Assembly: GCA_016927635.1 (NCBI GenBank)
Contig: JAFGMJ010000165.1
Span: forward strand, 1-11,984
Reading direction: 5' to 3'
Length of the DNA: 11,984 nucleotides
Source: Actinomycetota bacterium
Lineage (GTDB): Bacteria; Actinomycetota; Humimicrobiia; Humimicrobiales; Humimicrobiaceae
Of this stretch, positions 1-6,802 are shown in pieces. The translations under genes and the position numbers were made by a program. Positions within the stretch are counted from its first letter, which is position 1; each line of letters starts with the position of its first letter. The notes beneath the pieces are model-generated. The model did no database searches. It was not told where the DNA came from and worked only from the letters and a program-made list of their open reading frames with translations.

Positions 1-26
1 AATATTTATTGTTTCAAAAAAAAGTA

Positions 27-1259
27 ATGGAAAAAGACTTAAGAAAACAGATCCAGACTGCCTGCCAGGGCACAGATGATGTTCTTATAAAGCAAGAGCT
101 TGAGGAGCTTTTAAAAAATTCAATAGAAAATAATGCGCCGCTAAAAGTTAAGCTTGGGCTGGACCCCACTGCTCCCGACATACACCTTGGCCATACTGTG
201 GTGCTAAATAAGCTGAGACAATTCCAGGATATGGGGCATAAAGCAATTCTAATAATAGGCGATTATACTGCAAGGATAGGGGACCCTTCAGGCCGCTCGG
301 CTTTAAGGCCAAGGCTGGCACCTGAAAAAATAGATGAGAATGCAAAGACATACATGAAACAGGCTTTCAAGATACTTGATGCGGACAAAACTGAGGTCGT
401 AAAAAACTCGGAATGGTTAAAGCCTTTAAAACTTGAAGATATTTTAAACCTTACATCCCGGTTCACTGTTGCCAGGATGCTTGAAAGAGATGATTTTAAA
501 AAAAGGTTCAGCGGTAATATCCCGATTGCCATAATGGAGTTTTTATACCCCATAATGCAGGCGTATGACTCGGTTGCTATTAAAGCAGATATAGAGCTTG
601 GTGGTACTGATCAGAGGTTCAATCTTCTTGTGGGCAGGGAACTGCAGAAAGAATTCGGCCAGAAATCCCAGATTGCAATCACAATGCCAATACTTGTCGG
701 TACAGATGGCGTTGACAAGATGAGCAAAAGCCTTGGAAATTATATAGGTGTAACTGAAAAGCCGGAAGAGATTTTTGGCAAAGTCATGTCCATACCGGAC
801 TCTATTATTATGGATTATTACAGGCTTCTTACAAGGCTTTCTCTTGATGAGATAAAAGAAATAGAAATAGCAATCACTGAAAAAGGTGAAAACCCTGTAC
901 ATGCAAAAAGAAAGCTTGCGGAACTTGTGGTCTCAACTCTTTATGACAGTAAAAAAGCTGAGCATGCAAGGGAGCATTTTGATTCTATTTTTAAAGAAAA
1001 GAAAATTCCTGACGATGTTGAAGAATTTGATTTAAATAAACTTTTGCATGGCAGTAAAAATAAAATACATCTTGTTGAGCTTATTGCCAAAAGCGGACTG
1101 GCTTCGTCAAATTCGGAAGCAAGAAGGCTAATAGAGCAGGGCTCTGTAAAAATAGATAATGAGAAGGTGGAAGATATAAAAGCAGAATTTGCAGTCTCTT
1201 TTTTGCAGGGTAAGGTTATCCAGAAAGGCAAGCGTTTTTTCAGGCGCCTTATAATATAA
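27..1259 (+). CDS. tyrS: Tyrosyl-tRNA synthetase (class I, KMSKS/TyrZ-like type)
   Basis: This cytoplasmic enzyme activates tyrosine with ATP and charges tRNA-Tyr. Numbering from the ATG at 27 (410 aa), the class I signature HLGH is at residues 53-56, in context LDPTAPDIHLGH. A GDYTARIGDPSGRS segment follows near 78-91, the tyrosine/ATP pocket ELGGTDQRFN near 190-199, and KMSKS at 231-235. The C-terminal 60 or so residues (about 347-404) form an S4-like RNA-binding domain (VELIAKSGLASSNSEARRLI). KMSKS rather than the KFGKT-like loop of E. coli TyrS, together with the length of about 410 aa, puts it with the TyrZ-like bacterial branch. The start is uncertain. An in-frame TTG at 9 adds six residues and the frame is open to the window edge, but ATG 27 fits the usual N-terminus; neither has a visible Shine-Dalgarno. 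The product is certain from the motifs. Confidence 0.95.
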   Translation: MEKDLRKQIQTACQGTDDVLIKQELEELLKNSIENNAPLKVKLGLDPTAPDIHLGHTVVLNKLRQFQDMGHKAILIIGDYTARIGDPSGRSALRPRLAPEKIDENAKTYMKQAFKILDADKTEVVKNSEWLKPLKLEDILNLTSRFTVARMLERDDFKKRFSGNIPIAIMEFLYPIMQAYDSVAIKADIELGGTDQRFNLLVGRELQKEFGQKSQIAITMPILVGTDGVDKMSKSLGNYIGVTEKPEEIFGKVMSIPDSIIMDYYRLLTRLSLDEIKEIEIAITEKGENPVHAKRKLAELVVSTLYDSKKAEHAREHFDSIFKEKKIPDDVEEFDLNKLLHGSKNKIHLVELIAKSGLASSNSEARRLIEQGSVKIDNEKVEDIKAEFAVSFLQGKVIQKGKRFFRRLII

Positions 1260-1293
1260 AAATCAATTACAGAGCTTATTTAAAGGCATTTTT

Positions 1294-2319
1294 ATGATTT
1301 CCAAAAAACTTTACTCTTTCTTATTATCATTAAAAGAGCAGAACAACGGCAGGCTTCCCACAGACCTGCATATAACAAGAAAAGCAGGGGCTCTTGTTGC
1401 CATATCTGGGGGAAAAGTTTTAAAAATACAAAAACCAAAAGTAGCCCATTGCCCTCTTTTTACATCGCTTTTTTCACACGAAGCATTAAGCGTAAAGACT
1501 ATACAGGATAAATTTGAAAAACAGATTGAAAACTGGAAAATGTTTACGCCCGGGCGCCATTTATGTGACGACAGGATAATAGTCCCGTTTGGGGCAAGCG
1601 AGATGATGATGTATGCCGTTAAAAGGGAAAACATTGACGCTGTTGTAACTGCCTGTGAGGGTGCCGGCACTGTAATTACTTCAAATCCTTCGCTTATACA
1701 GGGCATAGGAGCATACATGAATGGGCTCTTTTATACCACTCCGATTACTGAAGTGATTGATAATATAGTTAAAAACGGGGCAATGGTTTTATCTCCTGAA
1801 GATGCAAAGATGGACCAGTTTGAAGGAGTGAAAAAAGCTGTTGAATGCGGATATGAAAAAATTGCCGTTACAGTGAGGGGCGATCAGCAAAACCAGCTCA
1901 AAAAAATAAGAAACCTGGAAAAAACACTTGGGAAAAAAGCTGAAATCATAATACTTGCCATATGCAACAGCGGTATCAGCAAACCGCAGGCAAACACTGT
2001 TGCTAAACTTGCAGATCTTGCCTGGTCATGCGCCTCAAAACATATTCACGCACAGGCCGGGACAGCGGCGATATTGCAAATAGGAATGAAAATTCCTGTC
2101 TTTGTAATGACTTTAAAAGGGCTTGATTTTATATCATCTTATTCTAAAGATACAGAATTAAAAAAAAGATTAAAAGACATAGATAAAAAGCATTACATCA
2201 CTGCAGCAAAAAATGAAGAAGGTTCAATAAAGCTAAATATGGGAAAGTTTTCAGTGTTTATGTATGAAACTGAGAAGCTCCCTGTCTTTACTGCCGATCA
2301 GCCCGAACCTTTGATATAG
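1294..2319 (+). CDS. DUF2099 family protein (methanogenesis marker protein 8-like)
   Basis: This 341-aa protein is predicted soluble, with no signal peptide or membrane segment. I recognise it as the DUF2099 family from its motif series: HCPLF (C53), R-x-x-C at 88-91 (RHLC), FGASE (99-103), CEGAGTVI (121-128), NPSLIQGIGAYMNG (131-144), TTPITEVI (148-155), a DQFEGVKKA stretch near 174-182, then CNSGIS (C224) and CAS (C246). The family was defined from methanogens as putative methanogenesis marker 8; its reaction is unknown to me. Several cysteines fall within the conserved blocks (C53, C91, C121, C224, C246), which could mean metal or Fe-S binding, but that is inference. The ATG has an AAAGG ribosome site at 1282-1286, 7 bases upstream. 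It lies 34 bp after tyrS and may share its transcript. The hydrogenase operon downstream seems to have its own promoter. Family assignment is fairly sure; function is unknown. Confidence 0.8.
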   Translation: MISKKLYSFLLSLKEQNNGRLPTDLHITRKAGALVAISGGKVLKIQKPKVAHCPLFTSLFSHEALSVKTIQDKFEKQIENWKMFTPGRHLCDDRIIVPFGASEMMMYAVKRENIDAVVTACEGAGTVITSNPSLIQGIGAYMNGLFYTTPITEVIDNIVKNGAMVLSPEDAKMDQFEGVKKAVECGYEKIAVTVRGDQQNQLKKIRNLEKTLGKKAEIIILAICNSGISKPQANTVAKLADLAWSCASKHIHAQAGTAAILQIGMKIPVFVMTLKGLDFISSYSKDTELKKRLKDIDKKHYITAAKNEEGSIKLNMGKFSVFMYETEKLPVFTADQPEPLI

Positions 2320-2340
2320 CATAAACCCTTGCTTTTTTTC

Positions 2341-2368
2341 TTGTGTTAAATGAAGATTCTTTTATAAT
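2341..2368 (+). promoter_or_regulatory. Candidate sigma-70-type promoter for the hydrogenase operon
   Basis: A perfect -10 hexamer TATAAT lies at 2363-2368. A weak -35 candidate, TTGTGT at 2341-2346, is 16 bases upstream. The expected start site is near 2375, giving a leader of about 35 bases before the small-subunit start. It occupies the 89-bp gap between the DUF2099 gene and the hydrogenase genes, where a new transcription unit is expected. No operator-like inverted repeat is obvious. AT-rich DNA produces TATAAT by chance, so this is a moderate call. Confidence 0.45.
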
Positions 2369-2396
2369 AGAGTTCAATTAAAAATAAGTCTTTAGC

Positions 2397-2402
2397 AGGA
2401 GG
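2397..2402 (+). promoter_or_regulatory. Strong Shine-Dalgarno deciding a TTG start
   Basis: A perfect AGGAGG at 2397-2402 sits 6 bases before the TTG at 2409. This favours TTG 2409 over the adjacent in-frame CTG at 2412 and over later internal starts, and it keeps the Tat-like signal peptide in the small subunit. Confidence 0.8.
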
Positions 2403-2408
2403 TTAGCA

Positions 2409-3527
2409 TTGCTGATATCCAGGAAAAAATTTCTGCAAATTAGCGCCGGCTCAATAGCAGGAATTGCACTTTCAAATCTTTGGCTTCCAAAATTACTGCA
2501 GGCATCCAATGTAAAAAATGGTAAAGGCAGGCTGCCCGTAGTATGGTACCAGTCGCAGTCTTGTTCAGGTTGTGCGGTATCTCTTTTAAATACAGAATAT
2601 CCGGGCATTGACGAAGTCCTTATAGAAGTGATTTCGCTGGAGTTCAACCCGGTAGTCATGGGGGGCCAGGGAGATGTTGCAATGGGTGTCATTGAAAGAA
2701 TGGTATCTGAAGAAACTGGCAAATTTATACTGGTTGTTGAGGGTTCCATACCAGTAGAAGAAGATGGCTTGTATTGCACGGTAGGCGAAAAAGACGGAAA
2801 GCCATTGACTGCAATCGATACGGTAAAAAGAATAGGGCAAAGCGCCATGGCAGTTGTCGCTGTCGGTTCATGCGCTTCATGGGGAGGAATACCATCAGCT
2901 CCCCCGAATCCGACAGGCGCCGTCAGCGCATCCAAAATAATAAAAGATAAACCTGTTATAAATGTTCCTGGTTGCCCGCCTCATCCGGACTGGATGGTGG
3001 GTACCATAGTGCATGTATTAAAATATGGCATACCTGAGCTTGATGATTTAAACAGGCCAAAGATGTTTTTTGGGCCTGATAAGCTTGTCCATGATAACTG
3101 TGAACTCAGGCAATATTTTGACGCTGGGATTTTTGCAAAGGATTTTGGCCAGGAAGGCTGTCTTTATGAACTGGGATGCAAAGGACCTGTTGCTCATTGC
3201 GATGCCTCTACAAGAGGCTGGAACAGCGGCGTAAGCTGGTGCAACCGTTCAGGAGGCCCCTGTATAGGATGCACTGAGCCATTCTTTCCAGGAGGCACCG
3301 GTTCAGGACTGTATGAAAAACTCCCTGCAGCAGAAGTGCCCGGACTTGCAAAAATCAATGCCAATGCCAATACCATTGGAATGGCGCTTGGCGGTGCTGT
3401 AGTTGCAGGTATTGGAGCGCATGCTGCGGCAAGAATAGTTGCGACTAAATACAGGCAGGCAAAAGAGGAGAAAAACAGACCAAAAGGTACTCCTTATGTA
3501 CTCAAAGAAGAAGGGGAGGATAAATAA
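2409..3527 (+). CDS. [NiFe]-hydrogenase group 1 small subunit, Tat-exported
   Basis: This is the electron-transfer subunit of a membrane-bound uptake hydrogenase (372 aa, TTG start). The N-terminus SRKKFLQ (residues 4-10) followed by a hydrophobic stretch (about 11-30) resembles a Tat signal with Lys for the second Arg. Ligands visible are: proximal [4Fe-4S] C52, C55 (SCSGC), C155 (GSCASWGG) and C189 (PGCPPHPDW); distal [4Fe-4S] H228, C231, C251 and C257 (LGCKGP); medial cluster C264, C285 and C288 (PCIGCTEP), plus an additional C278 where classical enzymes have Pro. G54 and G160 occupy the positions of the two supernumerary cysteines of O2-tolerant enzymes, so a standard proximal cluster is expected. 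A C-terminal hydrophobic, Gly/Ala-rich helix (about 320-346) would anchor the protein beside the cytochrome b. The large subunit starts 3 bases after the stop codon. The group 1 assignment is secure; the subgroup is not resolved by eye. Confidence 0.94.
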   Translation: MLISRKKFLQISAGSIAGIALSNLWLPKLLQASNVKNGKGRLPVVWYQSQSCSGCAVSLLNTEYPGIDEVLIEVISLEFNPVVMGGQGDVAMGVIERMVSEETGKFILVVEGSIPVEEDGLYCTVGEKDGKPLTAIDTVKRIGQSAMAVVAVGSCASWGGIPSAPPNPTGAVSASKIIKDKPVINVPGCPPHPDWMVGTIVHVLKYGIPELDDLNRPKMFFGPDKLVHDNCELRQYFDAGIFAKDFGQEGCLYELGCKGPVAHCDASTRGWNSGVSWCNRSGGPCIGCTEPFFPGGTGSGLYEKLPAAEVPGLAKINANANTIGMALGGAVVAGIGAHAAARIVATKYRQAKEEKNRPKGTPYVLKEEGEDK

Positions 3528-3529
3528 TA

Positions 3530-5086
3530 ATGGCAAAACAACTAATAACTGTAGATCCTTTAACCAGAATAGAAGGTCATTTAAAAATAAAAGTGGAGAT
3601 TGAAAACGGAGTCGTTACAAATGCTTACAGTTCAGGGGATATGTTCAGGGGTTGGGAAATAATACTTAAGGGAAGAAATCCCCTTGACGCTCCCCCTATA
3701 ACGCAAAGGATATGTGGCGTCTGCCCTATACCTCACGGGGTAAGCTCTGTTTTGGCCCTGGATGACGCTTTTGGAATAAAGCCTGCTTCAAACGGAAGAA
3801 TAATAAGGAATCTTCTTTTGGGAGCTGAATTCGTACATTCGCATCTTTTGCATTTTTATCACCTTTGCGCTCTTGATTATGTAGATATAACTGCGATTCT
3901 GCAGTATTCCGGTCTGGACCCTGGCCTTAATAAAATAAAAGACTGGGTAAAGGCCGATATTGAAGCCGGTCTCCCTGGCGCGGGAGCGCCATTTTTACCG
4001 AGATACAAGGGAGATTATATAGAGGATACGGAGACTAATATACAGGCCATAGCCAGCTATGTAAAAGCGCTTAATATCAGGCGTAAATCCCATGAAATGC
4101 TTGCAATTATAGGCGGAAAGATACCTCATTGCCAGACATTATTTCCTGGCGGAGCTGCAACGATTTTAAGTCTTGACAGGCTTATTGCATTTAAGTCAAG
4201 GCTTTCTGAAATAAGGACATTTATTGACAGCACATATATTCCTGACGTTCTTGCAATAGCAAGTCTTTATCCTGATTACTTCAGGATTGGCCGCGGGGCT
4301 GGGAATTTCCTGTCTTACGGAGGTTTTCCCGTTGATGACCAGGGCAATAATTATTATACATCGGGCGTGTATATTGATGGGAAACTGATGGATTTTGATA
4401 GAAATAAGATATCTGAATATGTTAAATATTCAAAATATTCATCCGGTTCCGGCCTTCATCCTTCCGAAGGCGATACTATTCCGGATGCTAAAAAACCTGA
4501 TGCGTATTCATGGATAAAAGCGCCGAGGTATGACAATAAAGTGCTTGAGGTAGGACCCCTTGCAAGAGCGATGATAACATATTTAAAAGGCAACGACAGT
4601 GATTTTAAAGCGCTTCTTGACAGTGCGCTTTCAGCTCTGGGAGCAAAACCGCAGGATTTAATTTCAACAATGGGCAGGCATGCCGCAAGGGCACTTGAGC
4701 TTAAGCTTTTAACAGCAAAAATGGATCAGTGGATTGACCAGATAGACCTGTCAGCTCCAGTGCATACAAAACATGATATACCAAGGATTGCCGAAGGTGC
4801 AGGGCTTACAGAAGCTGCAAGGGGTTCGCTTGGGCACTGGGTTTCACTGGACAACTGGAAAATTAGAAATTACCAGGCTGTAGTCCCGACAACATGGAAT
4901 GCCGGGCCAAGGGATGATTATGGAAATATGGGGCCATATGAGCAGGCTCTTATGGGCGCGCCTGTTGCAGATCCTGATAATCCCATTGAACTTGGCAGGA
5001 TAATACGTTCATTTGACCCATGCCTGGCATGTGCGGTGCATGTGATGGAGGGCGACAAAGAAGTATTAAAATTCAGGATTTGCTAG
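3530..5086 (+). CDS. [NiFe]-hydrogenase group 1 large (catalytic) subunit
   Basis: This subunit binds the NiFe(CN)2CO active site and oxidises H2 (518 aa, ATG with GGGGAGGA upstream at 3513-3520). The N-terminal nickel motif RICGVCPIPHG has C62 and C65. E15 in LTRIEGHL is in the conserved N-terminal motif. RGWEIILKGR (40-49) completes the L1 region, and the His-rich helix H102, H104, H107, H110 is typical of respiratory group 1 enzymes. The C-terminal motif DPCLACAVH (496-504) supplies C498 and C501. Fourteen residues follow H504 and should be removed by the endopeptidase encoded downstream after Ni insertion. All four Ni-ligand cysteines are present, so the enzyme looks intact. It has no signal peptide of its own and would be carried across the membrane with the small subunit. 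Its length is slightly below the 530-600 aa common for the family. Confidence 0.96.
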   Translation: MAKQLITVDPLTRIEGHLKIKVEIENGVVTNAYSSGDMFRGWEIILKGRNPLDAPPITQRICGVCPIPHGVSSVLALDDAFGIKPASNGRIIRNLLLGAEFVHSHLLHFYHLCALDYVDITAILQYSGLDPGLNKIKDWVKADIEAGLPGAGAPFLPRYKGDYIEDTETNIQAIASYVKALNIRRKSHEMLAIIGGKIPHCQTLFPGGAATILSLDRLIAFKSRLSEIRTFIDSTYIPDVLAIASLYPDYFRIGRGAGNFLSYGGFPVDDQGNNYYTSGVYIDGKLMDFDRNKISEYVKYSKYSSGSGLHPSEGDTIPDAKKPDAYSWIKAPRYDNKVLEVGPLARAMITYLKGNDSDFKALLDSALSALGAKPQDLISTMGRHAARALELKLLTAKMDQWIDQIDLSAPVHTKHDIPRIAEGAGLTEAARGSLGHWVSLDNWKIRNYQAVVPTTWNAGPRDDYGNMGPYEQALMGAPVADPDNPIELGRIIRSFDPCLACAVHVMEGDKEVLKFRIC

Positions 5087-5101
5087 AGAAGGGGGTATAT
5101 T

Positions 5102-5752
5102 TTGGCTCGGGCAGCAAAAAAAGAAATAATAATTAAAAAAGGCAGGCATAAATTTCTTTATAAGCATACAGTTCTGACAAGAATCATACATGTCATTCAC
5201 CTTGTATCAATGGTTATGCTGATACTTACAGGTTTTCAAATATATGCGCCTGGATGGTTCAGGCTGTTTCCTACTCTTGAAATGGCCAGATATATTCATT
5301 TTATATTTATGTATATAATAGGATGGACCTTTGTATACAAAATATACTACACTTTAGTTACTGGAGAAATAAAAGAGCTGCTTTTTACATGGAGAGATTT
5401 AAGAGACATGCCCCTTCTTGTAAAACATTATCTCTATGATATTTTTGTTGGAATTCCAAGCCCAAAGCACTGGGGAAAATACAACCCGGGCCAGAAACTT
5501 GTATACACTTTATGGCCAATACTTTTGCTGGCCCAGGGAATAACGGGCATAGCAATGTACTTTATTCCAAGATTTACGGCGTTTAATAACTTTTTTGGAG
5601 GGCTGGCAAATATACGCGCCTGGCATTTTGTCATATCCTGGATTTTTGTACTCACCACTTTACTTCATTTTTATCTTGGTTCAACCGGCCCCAAGGTAGT
5701 TGATTTTTATAAGTCTGTAGTTACCGGTTATGAAAAACAGGGAAAGCATTAG
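5102..5752 (+). CDS. Hydrogenase b-type cytochrome subunit (HyaC/HydC-like)
   Basis: This integral membrane protein of 216 aa accepts electrons from the hydrogenase small subunit and reduces quinone. Four hydrophobic helices lie at about residues 26-48, 62-85, 132-155 and 172-192. Candidate heme-ligand histidines are H30 and H33 (helix 1), H66 (helix 2), H175 and H189 (helix 4). The KYNPGQK segment before helix 3 is typical of Ni/Fe-hydrogenase b-type cytochromes. The N-terminus is strongly basic (cytoplasmic by the positive-inside rule). The start is TTG at 5102, with GGGGG at 5091-5095 as ribosome site; no ATG occurs near it. It lies 15 bases after the large-subunit gene and overlaps the protease gene by 23 bases, so translational coupling is likely. 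Confidence 0.9.
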   Translation: MARAAKKEIIIKKGRHKFLYKHTVLTRIIHVIHLVSMVMLILTGFQIYAPGWFRLFPTLEMARYIHFIFMYIIGWTFVYKIYYTLVTGEIKELLFTWRDLRDMPLLVKHYLYDIFVGIPSPKHWGKYNPGQKLVYTLWPILLLAQGITGIAMYFIPRFTAFNNFFGGLANIRAWHFVISWIFVLTTLLHFYLGSTGPKVVDFYKSVVTGYEKQGKH

Positions 5753-6281
5753 CAGTACAGGAATTGATAAACTCATAATAGGGGCAGGAAATATCCTTCT
5801 TTCAGATGAAGGTATAGGGTTGCATGTATTAAAAGAACTGCAGAGGCTTATTTCATCTGATGCCGGGCCAGCAGAAGAAACCAAAAAAGAATTTTATTTT
5901 TTGAAGCATACCGGCTTTGTTGATATAGGCACCTCTTCAATAGATATTGGTCTATATCTTGCCGATAATATTAAAAAGATGGTGATAATAGACTGCATTA
6001 AAGCAGAGGGCTATGAACCGGGAACAGTTTTTAAGCTTGGCATTGAAGACTTAAGAAAAAGACAGTCAGAAAATTTTTCTCTTCACCAGCTGGAGCTGGT
6101 TGACAGCTTAAAAGTCATTTCAATTACTGAAACCCTTCCGGAAATATTAATATTTGGCATAGTGCCCGCACAAACCGAGATTTTTTCACTTGAACTGTCG
6201 GAGACCCTTAAACAAAGATTCCCGTTAATAATTGATAAGATATTAAAAGAAATAAATATATTTTTTTCTGTATATGCATGA
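5730..6281 (+). CDS. Hydrogenase maturation endopeptidase (HyaD/HycI family)
   Basis: This nickel-dependent cytoplasmic protease trims the C-terminus of the large subunit after Ni insertion; here the predicted site is after H504 of the upstream subunit. The 183-aa product has the family motif GAGNILLSDEGIG (18-30). Its likely nickel-sensing residues are E27, D88 (IIDCI) and H119 (SLHQLEL), and GIVP comes near residue 143. Two features differ from the usual protein of about 150-160 aa: a short leader before the first strand, and an insertion around 42-60 (SSDAGPAEETKKEF). The ATG lies inside the end of the cytochrome b gene (23-base overlap) with no good ribosome site, suggesting translational coupling. 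It overlaps hypA by 8 bases. Confidence 0.92.
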   Translation: MKNRESISSTGIDKLIIGAGNILLSDEGIGLHVLKELQRLISSDAGPAEETKKEFYFLKHTGFVDIGTSSIDIGLYLADNIKKMVIIDCIKAEGYEPGTVFKLGIEDLRKRQSENFSLHQLELVDSLKVISITETLPEILIFGIVPAQTEIFSLELSETLKQRFPLIIDKILKEINIFFSVYA

Positions 6282-6624
6282 ATACTCTATAACAAGTTCA
6301 TTAATTGAAATAGTAAAGAGAATAATCAAAGAAAAAAACCTTATCAATATCGAAAGAATAGATATTGAGCTTAACCCTCTTTCCAGCCTTGAGGCTGAAT
6401 CTATAAAGTTTTACTATGAATTTTTGACAAAAGATGACGATGTTTTAAGAAAAGCAAAGCTCAAGTTTTACAAGACAAGCATAAGCATCAGGTGTTCAAA
6501 GTGTCAAAAAGACTATAAAGTAAAATCATTTCCTGCCAGGTGCCCTCATTGCCATGAATTCAATGTCTGCAAAGATATTTACGATGACATAAAAATAAAA
6601 TCAATACTTGCTGAAACCGGTTAA
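6274..6624 (+). CDS. hypA: Hydrogenase nickel incorporation protein HypA
   Basis: This small metallochaperone (116 aa) delivers nickel, with HypB, to the hydrogenase large subunit precursor. The N-terminus MHEYSIT contains the invariant His2 that binds nickel. The zinc-binding loop has two CxxC pairs, C74/C77 (CSKC) and C90/C93 (CPHC). The acidic residues Y48-E49 and D54-D56 precede the zinc domain as usual. The start ATG at 6274 lies within the end of the protease gene. It is the last gene of the hydrogenase operon, and the stop codon TAA (6622-6624) sits within the 5' arm of a terminator hairpin. No hypB, C, D, E or F is present in this window. Confidence 0.95.
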   Translation: MHEYSITSSLIEIVKRIIKEKNLINIERIDIELNPLSSLEAESIKFYYEFLTKDDDVLRKAKLKFYKTSISIRCSKCQKDYKVKSFPARCPHCHEFNVCKDIYDDIKIKSILAETG

Positions 6625-6660
6625 AATATCTGTTTTATCATGATATTTTAATAATTTTTT
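6621..6660 (+). terminator. Intrinsic terminator of the hydrogenase operon
   Basis: A perfect 10-bp inverted repeat, TTAAAATATC (6621-6630) and GATATTTTAA (6642-6651), has an 11-base loop and is followed by TTTTTT (6655-6660). The 5' arm includes the hypA stop codon. The stem is almost all A-T, hence weak by itself, but the position and T-tract fit termination. Confidence 0.65.
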
Positions 6661-6700
6661 CAATATGATATAATCATTTAGGTTTTTTAGATAGAAAGAT

Positions 6701-6752
6701 AATAAATCTTCAAATAGTGGGCTTGACCCACTATTTTTATTATTGATTTATT
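6701..6752 (+). terminator. Second terminator-like hairpin
   Basis: A perfect 10-bp stem, AAATAGTGGG (6712-6721) pairing with CCCACTATTT (6727-6736), encloses a 5-base loop (CTTGA) and runs into TTATTATT. It may be extended across an internal loop by AATAAATC (6701-6708) with GATTTATT (6745-6752). It is stronger than the hairpin at the hypA stop and would insulate nusA from the hydrogenase operon. It is nearly symmetric, so it could also act on minus-strand transcripts, or it could be a protein-binding palindrome. Confidence 0.65.
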
Positions 6753-6774
6753 GCCAGTATTTTATCATGTTCCA

Positions 6775-6802
6775 TTTGCCCGTCAGGCGCATGGCATATA
6801 AT
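6775..6802 (+). promoter_or_regulatory. Candidate promoter for nusA-infB-rbfA-nrnA
   Basis: A perfect TATAAT lies at 6797-6802. TTTGCC at 6775-6780 (16-base spacer), or TTGCCC at 6776-6781 (15-base spacer), could be the -35 element. It sits after two terminator-like hairpins and about 110 bases before the nusA start, where a promoter is needed. The hexamer AGGCGC occurs on both sides of the -10 box (6785-6790 and 6805-6810), a possible operator but possibly chance. Confidence 0.45.

Noticed and set aside
2330..2345. T-run after the DUF2099 gene as a terminator
   Set aside because: No stem of useful length precedes the T-run, so I do not call a terminator there.
2378..2935. A 185-aa minus-strand frame across the start of the hydrogenase small subunit
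   Set aside because: It is antisense to conserved Fe-S ligand codons, has no family motif, and would cross the hydrogenase promoter and ribosome site.
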